Shown: positions 42,440-53,279 of the stretch, one piece after another | Numbering within the stretch: the first letter of the stretch is position 1 | Layout: each line of letters begins with the position of its first letter | DNA from: Eonycteris spelaea | Lineage: Eukaryota > Chordata > Mammalia > Chiroptera > Pteropodidae | Length of the DNA stretch: 64,000 bases | Reading direction: 5' to 3' | Assembly (NCBI GenBank): GCA_003508835.1 | Contig: PUFA01000068.1 | Location: 8,007,501 to 8,071,500, forward strand | Position numbers and translations under genes: made by a program | Notes under the pieces: generated by a model | The model's database searches: none | Told to the model about the DNA's origin: nothing | Seen by the model: the letters and a program-made list of their open reading frames with translations, nothing else

Positions 42440-43025
42440 CTGTATTTTTAAAACTTACCTTTTTAAACACATCTCCACTAATATTTTGATTCCTTCCATT
42501 CTTAATCTTCTCTTCCTATTTTCTCCCTGCTCTCTACTCTTACCCCAAATGATCCGTTTTCATTGTCCGCCTCTCCTAACAAATAATCTAAGAATTTCTA
42601 AAGTGAGTAAAGTCTAATAATTAAGTGAATCTGTCTGATTCTTGCTGAATTATCGGGTGATTTCCCCCCATGCCCAGTCTCTGAAAGTCAGAGGGCATGT
42701 ATTAGCAAAAGCAATCTCCTGTTAGAAGACGGCACTTATTCTTTTGGCCATAAAATAGTAATCATTTTTAGACATAATTTTAAATTCGAACGTAGTGCTA
42801 AACTGGAAATAACTTAGTTCACTTTGATGGGGAGCATGCCTGTGCCTCTGTGCGCCTCAGTGCTCTAAAAGGGGGCAAAACTCATGCCAACATCCAATGC
42901 TGAAACAAGGATTGAGTAGGATAAAATTATCACTGAAGAGAGGCTGTGTGTCTTTTTAAGAGAAACAGTTCTAACTTTCTCAGGCTTTTCAAGTTAAGAA
43001 TGCTGCCTCCTCTGGGCGGTGATGG
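42440..43025. other. Unassigned DNA
   Basis: No named repeat and no gene. A cytosine-rich TTTCCCCCCATGCCCAG lies at 42661-42677. Confidence 0.45.
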
Positions 43026-43029
43026 TTGA

Positions 43030-43220
43030 AAATGAAACGTTTAATTCACAGAACGTATACAGAGTGTCTAAGGAGCAAAGCACTCTATGAGGCACTGTAG
43101 ATGAGAGAGATGACAAACCCTACCCTGCCCTCCAGCTGCACCCTGTCTTTTAAAGAAAGAACGCACAAACAAAGAAAATCTAATGGAAAGTGCAGAGTGA
43201 TTACAGCTTTGGAAATAAAA
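43030..43220 (-). mobile_element. L2 LINE fragment
   Basis: GAGCAAAGCACTCTATGAGG, then GATGACAAACCCTACCCTGC and CCTCCAGCTGCACCCTGTCT, resembles the reversed L2 3' end but is strongly diverged. Confidence 0.5.
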
Positions 43221-43224
43221 ACGA

Positions 43225-44325
43225 GGGGTCATCTTAGAAAGACCGATAATGTAACGCTAGATTCTATTGGTACCAAATATTCACTCTCTCTGCCTGGGAG
43301 AGGATGATACTTCCCCACGCACTGATGGCGGACTTGGCCATATGACATATCTGGCCAAGGAAATGTTAGTGGAAGTGAATGTGCTACTCCTGGAGAATTT
43401 TAAGGTCCTGTACAAGATTCACCATGTTCTCGTTTCCCTTATGCCCTAATAATCGGCAATGGGGCTGAGCTGTAGCTAAACTGCAGTGGATGTACAGAAT
43501 GAGTGACAAAGGGAAAAGGCCCTATGATACAGGAAATCACTTCGTTATGTAGCATAACCTAGCCTACTCTGACAGGAATTAAAAACCAAAGAATTATGAA
43601 GTAGGAGAAACCACTGAAGCAAAGGCTTAGAAGCAGAAAAGATATACATGCCCCATGGAATAAAGTTTTACAGACTCAGTATATAATCAAAACATAGTGG
43701 AGAACTGAATTGTGTATGGTCAGGAACACATTCTCAAGGAGTTTTGACCTCATTCCATACTCAGTGAGGAGCCATACAATTATTTGACAGGAGAGTAATA
43801 AAATCAGGGATTCTTCCCCTAAGCCATAGAAAAGCATAACCAGTGACCTTGTAATTGATCTACCAGCCAGAGGGCTGGTAAGGCTGCAAACTACGGAGTG
43901 TATAAACATTATTGGTTTTGAAATTATTGGCAGGGTAGCTCATATGAACCCATAGCAACAGAGCCCAGTTTAAAATCTCAGCCCAAAGATATTTATGTGC
44001 ATGTCCACAGTAGTCTTAATTACTCTGTATCAAGTACCATGTATCAAAACACCCTTCAAGATTATAACAGGTTTAATTAAATGCACAGTGAAATCCACTT
44101 AAGACAGGCTAATTGGGGAGAACCTGATTTTCTTTCCCGCTACGGCTGACAGACATGAGGACATCCCAGGGAAAGGGCAGCACGTAAAGTGATATTGAAG
44201 GATGCAGAGGTCAGAAGTTGGTGCCTTAGGAGCTGTGACAGGACTAAGATTTCCCAAAGGCAGGAATATTTAGCTTGGAAAGGCTGGGAACAAGCCCAAT
44301 GACAACAGTTCTCTCCCACCCTAGG
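43225..44325. other. Unassigned DNA
   Basis: I see no gene and no confident repeat. CCAACAGGCT-like or poly-A features are absent. The open frames are short. Confidence 0.4.
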
Positions 44326-44329
44326 GGGA

Positions 44330-44770
44330 CATTATTCCAAATGTATTCCTATCCTGCTCTTCCTCAACTCAGTAAATGGCAACTCCAACCTGCTGTCACT
44401 CTGGCCAAAGACACTGGAGTCATCCTTGACTCCTTTCTTTCCCTCATACACTACATTTGCTCGATCAGCCAACCACATCAGTCTGATGTTCAAAATACAG
44501 AACATTTCTGACCATGTCTCCACTTCTGATCCTGGTTCAAGACACCATCATAGTTCACCCAGATGACAGACATAGCATCGCAGCCTATCTCTTATGCCTC
44601 CATCCCCCACAATCTATTCTTGACCTAGCAGTCAGAGAAATCCTTTTAAAGCATTTGTCGGATCATGTCATTCCTCTGAGCAAGACCCTCCAAAGGTTCC
44701 CAGCTCATTCAAAATGTAATTTAATGAAAATTCTTACAAGGACTTATAAGTCTATATTGTTTCCTTCATA
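44330..44770 (+). mobile_element. L2 LINE ORF2 region
   Basis: AACTCAGTAAATGGCAACTC, CACTGGAGTCATCCTTGACT, GGTTCAAGACACCATCATAG, GTCAGAGAAATCCTTTTAAA and GATCATGTCATTCCTCTGAG follow the order of the L2 ORF2 end, which originally encoded the segment after the reverse transcriptase core. Translated, the stretch still reads as a degraded L2 protein (…GVILDSFLS…), but frameshifts and stops break it. Confidence 0.88.
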
Positions 44771-44859
44771 CACACAAACAGGGTACAGGTTCTAATACGT
44801 GAGCTGTTTCACCTCCGTAGGTGAAACAAGTCCTAGATTACTGTCTTCAGTAATGCTGA

Positions 44860-44990
44860 ACAAAAAGCAGTCCTAACTCTGATTTTACCATTGAAGATCC
44901 TGAGGCTCAGTGATTTTGAGATGTCCAAAATCATACATTAAAATCTAGGGCTTTCTCTCTAAAAGCTGTGCTGATTCCATCTTACATGGC
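44860..44990 (-). mobile_element. MIR SINE remnant
   Basis: GATTTTACCATTGAAGATCC, TGAGGCTCAGTGATTTTGAG and AATCTAGGGCTTTCTCTCTA are the reversed core and head. Confidence 0.72.
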
Positions 44991-44994
44991 AAAA

Positions 44995-45845
44995 GTAATC
45001 ATAATACAACACAAAATTGACAGAAGTTCAATGTAAGATGATAGAAAAAGAGGAAATACATTTAACGGGAAAAATCAAGGAAAATGTGCTAGAGCAAGGT
45101 GCCATTTCTGTCTACTCACAAAAGGTGGGTAGGATTCAGACTCATGGCAGCAGAGGCTGCATTTTCTAAGGGAGGGACAATAAAAGAAAGGCAGGTGCTG
45201 GGCATGTGTAAGGACCTACCAAGTAAAGCAAGTTCCTGTCACCCAGAATGGCCGAGGGAGAGGGGCAAATCATAGTAACTTAAGTGACCTTTGACTCTAT
45301 CCTACATTATCAGAGAAGTAGAAGCAGGATAAGCTATATAATTTGCAAAGCCCCAGTGTGAAATGGAAATGGAGAATCTTTTGTTCAAAAAAGTATTGAG
45401 ACTTTCAAAATAGTGACAGAAGAGCATGAAACCAAGTTTGGGACTCTTTTAATGCGGGGCCCTGTGCAACTGATAGATTGCATGCTCATGAAGCTGGCCA
45501 TACGTAGAAAACTTGTTCTGCCTAGGTTCTAGGCTAATATGAGCCAAACAGAAACAGCATGAAACAACCCCTTTGGTCCAGGCAGCAGAGTGAGTAGAAG
45601 ATGAACCCTTGTCTGCTGCCTCAGGGGATTCTAGGGATGGCCCTGATTGCCATTTTGAGACTGTCTCTTCCTTAAGCCTATTTTCCTTTCCATCCCTGCC
45701 AAGTGGCACTGTTTTTCTGGTTCTTTCCTGGTCTTCTCTCACTTTGTTCACTGCCATTGTGGGGCATGTATCTTTGGGATGCAGTTTTCATCTTAGAATC
45801 TGTGACTGTGACTTCAAAAGGGCCTTTTCAAGGTGCTTTTCTTTT
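44995..45845. other. Unassigned DNA
   Basis: No gene or confidently named repeat. The frames at 45449-45893 are low-complexity and overlap the poly-T run. Confidence 0.45.
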
Positions 45846-45849
45846 GTTA

Positions 45850-45884
45850 TTTTTTTTTTTTTTTGTTTTTTTTTTTTTTTTTTT
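45850..45884 (+). repeat. Poly-T run (35 nt, one G)
   Basis: A T-run with a single G at 45865. It yields a spurious poly-F frame. No adjoining retroelement body is visible. Confidence 0.96.
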
Positions 45885-46179
45885 ACAAAATAGAAATCTG
45901 CATATGGCATCAGGAAAGAGTTGGGGACAGGTATCCATCATAAAGCACATAGGTGGGCTCTGCCTCTGATCCTAGAGAATCACGGGATTCTCTCTGGGTC
46001 CTAGCATTCAAGTCAGTGGCATTCAATAGGACAGTACCACTCTGTGCTATACTTCCAAGGAAGAGAAATCCAGATTCACTACAAGCCCATCTGCAGTGCC
46101 TGGCATTTAAGGCCTTCTGTGAGCCAGCCTGTGCCCACCTATCCTTGCTTCTCTCCTGTCCCTGCCTGTGATGGACCTC

Positions 46180-46365
46180 TGTTCCAGCCAAGTACTCCCA
46201 AGTGTTTCCTTTGCTTGGGCCTCATAACTTTTCTCCTGCTGTTTTCTCTTCTGGAAGTGCTTTGCCTACATTGATGGACAAATTCTGTTTCTCTCTGAAG
46301 GCCTCATTTAAACATTTCCAACTAAGTCTTACCTGAGCTCTCAGTCAAAGTAAGTGCCTGCATTG
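46180..46365 (+). mobile_element. L2 LINE fragment
   Basis: TTCTCCTGCTGTTTTCTCTT, CTGGAAGTGCTTTGCCTACA and GGCCTCATTTAAACATTTCC fit the L2 ORF end ('gctgttccctctgcctggaatgc' block). Confidence 0.6.
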
Positions 46366-46509
46366 ATGGTCTAATTAGAACATTTCCACCTGTTTCCTGA
46401 GTTCTCTTCTGAATTCACTCTGCTTTTTCTCTAGAGCCCTGTTCCTTTTAATGTTATGCTTCTATCAGTTGGAACTCTGTTACTAATCTCTAATAACCCT
46501 AACTCACAC

Positions 46510-46690
46510 TATTGTAAGCAATAAAGGAAACTATACTGGCCATTAGCTTGGGTTCAGGCAATCTCTTGGCTCTCCTTCCTCTGGGTTGGCTTCATTCTCA
46601 GTCAGCTTCCCTCACAGTAGCTAGCCAGCTGGTTGCAGAAGCTCCAAGTTTCATATCCTTACATCCAACAGCAGTGGAAGCCAGGGATTT
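46510..46690 (+). mobile_element. Ancient interspersed repeat, family not assigned
   Basis: TCCTCTGGGTTGGCTTCATT, CTCAGTCAGCTTCCCTCACA and AGCTCCAAGTTTCATATCCT match, in order, a common eutherian repeat with 'tctgtgttggcttcattctcaggcaggctctcc'. Confidence 0.55.
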
Positions 46691-46744
46691 TTAAAATGTT
46701 AGACATAGTCTCAGTATTCAAAGGACAGAAAGTCCATCTATTCA

Positions 46745-47060
46745 ATCACAGTTATTTGTTGAACACTTACTATTATAGCTAGTGTATGCTAGACATTGAA
46801 AATATAGCTGTTAACATAGCACACACCATCCTTGCCCTTATAGACTTTATAATGTGTAGTATTATGATCAAGCAAGGTCCAGGACAATCTGAGAGTACAG
46901 AGACAGTCATCTGATCCAGCTTTTTGTAGGGTGAGAGAGTCGAGCCAGAAGACTTCCTGGAAGAGGTCCCACCTGCTCTGAATCATGAGGGATTGAGGTA
47001 GTCCCCAGAGTATCTTATTCTGTATCTGGTATAGGATAGATTTTTCAATAAACAATTGAT
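46745..47060 (-). mobile_element. L2 LINE fragment
   Basis: CAGTTATTTGTTGAACACTT, TATGCTAGACATTGAAAATA, CCTTGCCCTTATAGACTTTA and AGAAGACTTCCTGGAAGAGG follow the reversed L2 3' end. Confidence 0.75.
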
Positions 47061-47444
47061 GAATAAATGCATTAATACAAAAAAGTTCAAGCCTTCAGGG
47101 AAAAAAACTGAATTAATTAAACTCTAATCCAAATGACCTATTACAATGGAATAGAGAGTTGTTGCTTGAAAAATTTGCAAATCACTTATTTTTAGTTTGA
47201 AAATGCATTGTGATTCTTCTGCATCCTAATGTTTTGCCTAAGCTAATATTGAAAGACGCCGTGTTGCATGTCCTCACTAGAATTGGTAAGAGGCAGACAG
47301 AAGTAACTTAAATAAAAGGGAAAAAAAATCAATCTTGCATTGAAAGTGACATGAGTAATAAATGAAGTAGATAGATCAGTTGGGATTTGCTGAAAGTTAA
47401 CTATATTCAGGGGGAAATCCCCCACTAAGCATAATGAATTGACT

Positions 47445-47560
47445 ATTATTGCCTCAGAATAATAATATCTACTTTATAGGGTTGTAAGATTTGAGATTAA
47501 TGAATGCAAAGCATTTAGCTTTGGCCTTACACTTAATATTTGTTCAAAATATCATATCAG
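47445..47560 (+). mobile_element. MIR SINE 3' fragment
   Basis: AATAATAATATCTACTTTAT, AGGGTTGTAAGATTTGAGAT and TGCAAAGCATTTAGCTTTGG are the MIR core end and 3' domain. Confidence 0.75.
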
Positions 47561-47589
47561 CTATTGCTGCTGCTGTTGATGCTGTTGTT

Positions 47590-47930
47590 GCAGTTCTCAC
47601 AAAGTGTTGCATTCCCTCTTCCCCTCCATGCCTTTATTCATGATGTGCCTTCATCCACAATTCCTTTACCATCATTTAATGCCTACTCATCTTTCAAGTA
47701 GCACTGCCTCCATGAAATCTTTTCTAACCATCCCCTCCCCCGGGCCATTGAGCTGTCATTTCTTAGCTACACTTGGATATAAGCACCAATCACAGTGGAC
47801 TCTTCCATTGGCCTAGAATTTAGTCCAAGGCAAGTATTAGATATGTTTTTTAATCTTTGTCTCCGGTTGTGAATACACAGCCTATGCTGTGCACATTTGC
47901 TGAGTGAATGAAAGAATGAATACATAAGCT
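47590..47930 (+). mobile_element. L2 LINE 3' region
   Basis: ATGCCTACTCATCTTTCAAG, TAGCACTGCCTCCATGAAAT, CTTTTCTAACCATCCCCTCC and TGCTGAGTGAATGAAAGAAT outline the L2 ORF end and tail. Confidence 0.82.
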
Positions 47931-47954
47931 ACAGAAAATTATTCATAAAATATT

Positions 47955-48130
47955 AGAACTGAAAGAGACCTTAGAAATTGTTTTCTCCAATTTGTTTTAA
48001 TTATAGGGAAGGAGAGACAATGATTTTCTGAGTCATACCACAAAAAAGGGGTACAGAACTGGACTTAAAGCATGGATACCTCTGCGTCCCAGACATCCAA
48101 TCCAGGGCTCTCTCTTCTCTATTACCCTTG
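47955..48130 (-). mobile_element. MIR-related SINE (MIR3-like)
   Basis: AACTGAAAGAGACCTTAGAA, ATTATAGGGAAGGAGAGACA and CATCCAATCCAGGGCTCTCT follow the reversed MIR3-type order. Confidence 0.62.
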
Positions 48131-48174
48131 CTCCTGAGCCTTAGAAAGAATTGCCAAGTGTTTGAATTCAGTAG

Positions 48175-48470
48175 GCCACATCTAGTGTAGCATTTCTCCA
48201 AGTATGATCTGCTGAACACTGGCTCTGAGAGAAAAGGATTATGTGGACAAACAAGTTTTGGAAAAGTTCTATATCTCATCCTCCTGAACATTTTCAATGC
48301 ATTTCAACTCACTGAAGATTTTTAGTAAATAACCTCGTCTAATTTTATTTGACCCAGTTTGAGAATAGAATATCTATTTTTCTGTTTTTAGTGTTTGTTT
48401 TTCATTTTATTTTGACTTATTCTTGATATATATTAGTACCCCATGGAACAATAGTTTGAGAAATGTTGGT
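48175..48470 (+). mobile_element. Non-autonomous hAT-type element, family not assigned
   Basis: AGTGTAGCATTTCTCCAAGT, TGATCTGCTGAACACTGGCT and, at the far end, CCCATGGAACAATAGTTTGA then GAAATGTTGGTC are inverted-type ends of a Charlie-like element of about 295 bp. Confidence 0.52.
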
Positions 48471-48554
48471 CACACACAGGAGACCCTGGATGAATTGTCA
48501 AGGTCCATTGCCAAGAAACATATGTCTGAAGACAATTGCAAGGAACATCTACTT

Positions 48555-48645
48555 CTACTCTTTCATTTACCAGATGGGGAAACAGATCCAGGGAGGCAAG
48601 ATAATATTACCTGCATTGGACAGCACAAAAATGTCATATCTACTT
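48555..48645 (-). mobile_element. MIR SINE core fragment
   Basis: TTACCAGATGGGGAAACAGA followed by TCCAGGGAGGCAAGATAATA is a reversed MIR core. Confidence 0.65.
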
Positions 48646-49129
48646 TTTAATTTGTTTGGTCTATTAACATTATATGGCCCAAAACTCTCCCTAGATGGCT
48701 AAAGGCTTAAACAGTGACAATAAGGAGTTGTGAGCTCATTTTAAGGACTGAGCTTGGTGGAAGCCCTAATGTCCACTGCCTGCTGCAGAACTGGTTCTGA
48801 CGGGTATGTGACAGTCAAGTCCATTCTCTCTCCTCCTGCCATGGTGACCTACTGTTCTGGGCCATGTTGCTGTTGTTTATTAAAGTATAATTCCCTAGGT
48901 TGACAGAGTGCCTTAGCCACCAGTGACTTCTCACTGTTTTTTTCATAGTATCAGACTTAACCTCATGACAGATCCTTGGATCATTCTTGACAGATGGATG
49001 GAGGAGTGGGAAATAAAGGTCAAAAGTCTTGCCTAACTAAGGTGTCACATTAAGTCAGAAAAAGTAGAACAAAATGTCTGAGCTAAGTTAAAACTCCGTC
49101 TCCTGTTTTTTACTCACATCATCTTCTTC

Positions 49130-49450
49130 TTTATTTTGTTCCCTAGCAAGAATCAGGCATGTGCTTTCCAGACTCTACAGTTCCTCTTGACTGCTGTGTC
49201 CTTTTCTCTTCTCAGCTTGTCAAAGTCCTATCCATATTTCAAAAATATTCTCCTCTGTTAAGCTGCACCCAAGCCATGAACTTGGCAGCTCACCTGCCTC
49301 CAGTTTGGGATTGATCATATTTTGACTAAAATCTTAAAATATCTGCTCACATCTAAGTCTTACCCTCATGACTAGTTTCTTGAGTGCAGGATCTTGTTTT
49401 ATTCTCTTCTGTATCCTTTCTAACGCAATGTGTTGGAATTCAGTAGAGCT
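49130..49450 (+). mobile_element. L2 LINE 3' region
   Basis: CTTGAGTGCAGGATCTTGTT followed by TTATTCTCTTCTGTATCC is a strong L2 3' UTR phrase. The upstream part is diverged. Confidence 0.7.
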
Positions 49451-49469
49451 CAAACACAGCCTCTGAACC

Positions 49470-49665
49470 AGAAAGATGGAATAGAATTCCACATATGGCA
49501 CTGTCTAGTCATTACCTCTCTGAATCTCAGTTTCTTCAAGGTAAAATGGAGACAGCCATGCAGAGCCTGTAGGGTTGTTAGAATGACCAAATGAGACAAC
49601 AGGGGTAAGTGCTTTGCAAAGTACATTGTAACACACTCAGTAGTCAATAACTAATAGCAGACTAA
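49470..49665 (+). mobile_element. MIR SINE
   Basis: TTACCTCTCTGAATCTCAGT, TTCTTCAAGGTAAAATGGAG, GTAGGGTTGTTAGAATGACC and ACACACTCAGTAGTCAATAA cover the core and 3' end. Confidence 0.85.
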
Positions 49666-49759
49666 TATTAGGATTATACCCAACCGCACCCTCATACACA
49701 TACAGCCACATAGCACATCACACACTCTATCCTGCCACCACCCTGCAACACTGACCATT

Positions 49760-50095
49760 CTCTAAAATCTTTGGAGGACCTTATGCTTTTCTTGGTTCTA
49801 ATACTATGTCATAAGCCCAAAATGCACGTCCCTAGCTTTTTTACCTTAAATATCACTACCTTCAAGGAATCTCTGATCACAGGTGTCAGAATTGACCTGT
49901 CGTTCCAAATGTATCTGGTCCTCTATTTTAGCATTTTTAATTATGCTTAACCAATCAACAGTTTATAGGCCTGTCATCATCCTTGCATTATGTCTTTACA
50001 CCTTGGTATTTACATCATGGTGACTAGCCTACAGTCAGCGCTGAAGATAGGTCCTATGAATTGATGAATAAATGCATGTATGCATGCATTTGTTT
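49760..50095 (+). mobile_element. L2 LINE 3' region with tail
   Basis: TACCTTCAAGGAATCTCTGA, TTACATCATGGTGACTAGCC and TGAATTGATGAATAAATGCA outline the ORF end and tail. The tail ends in a GCATGTATGCATGCAT motif. Confidence 0.6.
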
Positions 50096-50099
50096 TTTA

Positions 50100-50455
50100 T
50101 TTTAAGAAAAATCCATATCTCTTTACAAAATAAATCCCATTTAAAATGTTTTTCCCAAATTAATGGATTTTTAAATCTACTTTATGCTTAAAAGAAAGTT
50201 TATAAATACTTATAGACTCTTCTAAATATGCAAATGCTCTATAAATGCTCATAGGCCTCCTCTTGGTCGAGAATTTGGCTGACCTTCTATGCTTCCATAT
50301 CCATACAAATGAGCCAAAACATTCGTCTATTTGGAGATCACAGATCCCAAAACCCCAATCATCTGAGATGTACTTTGACAGCCACAGATAAGACTAAAAC
50401 GCCTCTAGATTTTTCAACAAGCTGCCTCACAGTTTAAGCTTCAGTTATAAGAGAA
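50100..50455. other. Unassigned AT-rich DNA
   Basis: No gene or named repeat. A possible DNA-element trace (CATCTGAGATGTACTTTGAC) is too weak to call. Confidence 0.4.
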
Positions 50456-50459
50456 AGGG

Positions 50460-50745
50460 AACTAACATTTATGGAGCCTCTACAGGTACCATCCTCTGTG
50501 GTTTGAGGGAGGAAACCATTTGCCGAACACCTCCCAGGTGTCAGGCCCTGGTCCAGGCATTTTCATACTCATGATCTGATTTAATCTTCACCATAATCCT
50601 GCGGGGCAGTCATTGTCCTATCTTTTGTGCAGGAAATAGAAAGCTGAAAGAGTTCACAGGGCAATTAAGTGGCTGACCCAACATTTGATTCCAGGGCCAG
50701 CTGTCTCCAAAGTCCTTGTCCTTTCCCTCCAAACCACTCTACCTC
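50460..50745 (-). mobile_element. Two overlapping MIR SINE pieces
   Basis: A short piece starting ACTAACATTTATGGAGCCTC (50460-50510) is followed by a fuller copy: CTCCCAGGTGTCAGGCCCTG, TGATCTGATTTAATCTTCAC and CTGACCCAACATTTGATTCC in reversed MIR order. Confidence 0.75.
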
Positions 50746-50999
50746 TGATATCAGGAAATTCCACTTTTGTGCAATACCACCTTCTCTGACAGAACTAGAC
50801 AGATGAGGCTGTGTTATACGTACACTCACACACTGCTGCAGCCACCCTTACCTGTGATGCATCAAAAGCAGAGGTCTGTCACTGGATCACAGGCATCTAT
50901 TTCTCACTTGTAATTGAGAATTACCTTTCATATTTTTCTCTGCCGCAGTATAACTGTGTTATATTTATTTCATTGTTATTATCATTTTCATCATTTTAA

Positions 51000-51375
51000 C
51001 GATTATTCAGTATATACCAAGTGTCTCTGATGAAACATGTAGGAGATGAAAAATCCTTGGATGGGTTGGCATGTATCAAATTGTTAGTGTATTATTCATT
51101 AGTGTTTTAATATTGCATGGACTGTATTTTTATATGCAATTTAAAGAATAGGCAGCTTAAAATGGAAACGAGAGACAATATTATCAGATCAATCAGGAGC
51201 TTGAGCTTTCCCTCAGAGCTTTTAAATGATCATTCCAATCTGTTGGGTGAGAGAGTGTATTGTCAGAAATGTGATGCACTCACTGGCTATTTTCAGGAAA
51301 GGAAAATGCATCTCAGTTTTGAGAAGTTAGGACTGTTAAAGTAAATGCTATTTTACATTATCCAAACACAGGGAA
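51000..51375. promoter_or_regulatory. Candidate conserved noncoding block
   Basis: Repeat-free AT-rich DNA carries several homeodomain-type cores (GTATTATTCATTAGTGTTTT near 51090) and compact non-degraded phrases (GATCAATCAGGAGCTTGAGC near 51188). No supported open frame. Regulatory function is only inferred. Confidence 0.27.
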
Positions 51376-51719
51376 ATTGGTCTATCCCCTGGTTAATCTT
51401 AGCAGAAGCTATCTCAGGTATGAGTGCCCCAAGAGGGGGGTGAGTATTGAAGTTGCCCTGAGGGCTTGCCCCTTGGGACTCCTGAGTCTCCTTGAGAGCT
51501 CAAAATGCTCACGTACATTTTCATGTAATCCCTCACCCTCCCCACCTTCTAAAGGTCCTGAAAACAAGAACGCATGTGATTGTTACAATTTCAGTGATTG
51601 GGAAGATAAGGCCTAGTCAACCCCTTGGTCATATTCAGGAAGTTCACATGAAAAGAGTTCCTATATCCCTGAGTACATTTTCACTTAGAACCTCCAAAAC
51701 TCTTAAAGGTTGGGATCAG

Positions 51720-51850
51720 GGTAGGGTCATCTCAGTTATTATAGATGGGGGAAACTGAGGCCAATGCCATCTGGCATATCTTTCACTCTAATTCTCTGTT
51801 CTTTCCATTAAGATATACTTATGGAAGACTCCACTATCAGACACCCTTAT
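51720..51850 (-). mobile_element. MIR SINE core fragment
   Basis: TTATTATAGATGGGGGAAAC followed by TGAGGCCAATGCC is a reversed core. The head follows in decayed form. Confidence 0.65.
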
Positions 51851-51854
51851 TCCC

Positions 51855-52425
51855 CAGGGTAGCTTCCCATCTCTGTCACACTTATACTTGAGTCACATCT
51901 CTAGGTTGCAATGGAGGAAGAAGGTCAAGGTTGAAAGTTAGATGTCCTTGTTGGAGCCCCAGCTGAGGGGCCTTGGACAAATCACCTTGCCTCCTTCTGA
52001 GTTGGTGATCCGTGTGTAAAATGAAAGACTTGACTTTTAAGAGTCACAACTTCAGATGCCTTGAGGAGCAGATTAGCAATAAGAACCATAAATCAGGATT
52101 TCTGTTAAGATAATATGGGATTTTTAAAAAATTAAGAATGATGACAGCCAAACAAAACTTTTCTATGGGCCAAGCTTGGTCAGCAGGACATCAGATCATG
52201 AACTCTAGACTAGTGAAAACTATGTGGTTCCTTTTAGAATGAACTTTGGCACGTGCAATCTTAATCACCACCTGAGCTTATTATAATAAGTGCAGCATCC
52301 ATAAGCATCTGAGGGTTCCAGAAAGGACCTTCAGAAAACCCACACAAGCACTCTCATGTGGGTATTCCTAAACATCAAGATAAATACTTGCTTCAAAAAG
52401 GTCAGTGTACACATAAGATTTCAAA
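51855..52425. other. Mostly unassigned DNA with a likely MIR trace
   Basis: GTTGGAGCCCCAGCTGAGGG and GACAAATCACCTTGCCTCCT at 51950-52020 suggest a diverged plus-strand MIR. The remainder is unassigned. Confidence 0.45.
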
Positions 52426-52429
52426 AGTG

Positions 52430-52600
52430 GGAAGAACCTTAAAGGCCATTTAACATAAAGGTTCCATTTTATAGATGAGAGAACTGAGAACCAGAAAGAG
52501 AACTGAGAACCAGAAAGAGACTGGCAGTACTCATGCAGCTAATAAATTCTATTTATTTGTCTGGGGTCCCAGGATCCTGCTCAAGTCTTCTGATGGACCT
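52430..52600 (-). mobile_element. MIR SINE with 19-bp internal tandem duplication
   Basis: GGTTCCATTTTATAGATGAG followed by AGAACTGAGAACCAGAAAGA is the reversed core. The unit GAACTGAGAACCAGAAAGA is duplicated exactly (52481-52499 and 52500-52518). Confidence 0.8.
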
Positions 52601-52605
52601 GTAAC

Positions 52606-52739
52606 CTGAGACAGTGACAGCCAGTCCTGCCACCTCCTTCAGCACTGGGTCCGTGAGGTCCATGAATGCAGAAATCAGCCTAGATGCAGGAGTGGTAACA
52701 AATGGCTGCCCTCTGAGCCCCATAAATGTTCCCAGAGAG
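52606..52739 (-). CDS. Candidate internal exon (unverified)
   Basis: On the minus strand a long CT tract ending TTTCAG (positions down to 52740) is followed by 134 bp open in one frame, then CAG|GTTACA at 52605-52600. This gives an acceptor and a moderately good donor. The frame reads SLGTFMGLRGQPFVTTPASR and continues LISAFMDLTDPVLKEVAGLA, then VTVSG, which is varied and protein-like. I recognise no family. Against it: the polypyrimidine tract is a (GA)n microsatellite on the other strand, and no neighbouring exon in a compatible phase is proven. It could be an exon, a decayed exon or chance. Confidence 0.22.
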
Positions 52740-52744
52740 CTGAA

Positions 52745-52763
52745 AGAGAGAGAGAGAGAGAGA
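52745..52763 (+). repeat. (AG)n microsatellite
   Basis: 19 bp of AG units directly upstream (minus strand) of the candidate exon. On that strand it forms the pyrimidine tract. Confidence 0.95.
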
Positions 52764-52944
52764 TTCAACAACCCCCTTGTCTAATTACTGCCGGCCATAA
52801 AATAAGTTATCATTTATCACATCTCTGATGGCAGGAAGAAAGGTCTTTTAGATACTATACTTCCTGAGACCAGAACCACACAACTCTATTAAATGCTGTG
52901 CACTGATATTTGCAGGGATCGTCTATTTTGACATTGTTCTCACA

Positions 52945-53085
52945 AGTATACATTAATTCATTTGTTCATTTATTTATTTACTTACTTGAATTGCTGTGTA
53001 AGTACCTTCATTAGCCAGGCCTCATGGTGAGTGAAGATCAGAGATGAATGAAACACAGGTTCTCATTAGCAGCCAAGGGAAACAA
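52945..53085 (-). mobile_element. L2 LINE 3' end
   Basis: TTCATTTGTTCATTTATTTA is the reversed tail. CCAGGCCTCATGGTGAGTGA and AGATGAATGAAACACAGGTT follow as in L2. Confidence 0.8.
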
Positions 53086-53275
53086 ACTTCATATTTACTG
53101 ATCATCTACTCTGTGCCCTACTTAGAATCAACTCATGCTTATTTAATCCTGACATGAGAATTATCAGACAATCTGCAGATAGGAATCTGATGCTTATAAA
53201 ACATCCTGCTCAGTATCATCCGGCAAGCAAGTGATTGAATCACAGATCCACCTGGACCCCTGCCTCCTGTTCTCC
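53086..53275 (-). mobile_element. MIR SINE remnant
   Basis: TACTGATCATCTACTCTGTG, AATCAACTCATGCTTATTTA and GCAAGTGATTGAATCACAGA follow the reversed order. It abuts the L2 directly. Confidence 0.68.
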
Positions 53276-53279
53276 CATA

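Noticed and set aside
45609..45969. Open frames with long poly-F segments
   Set aside because: They are produced by the T-run at 45850-45884.
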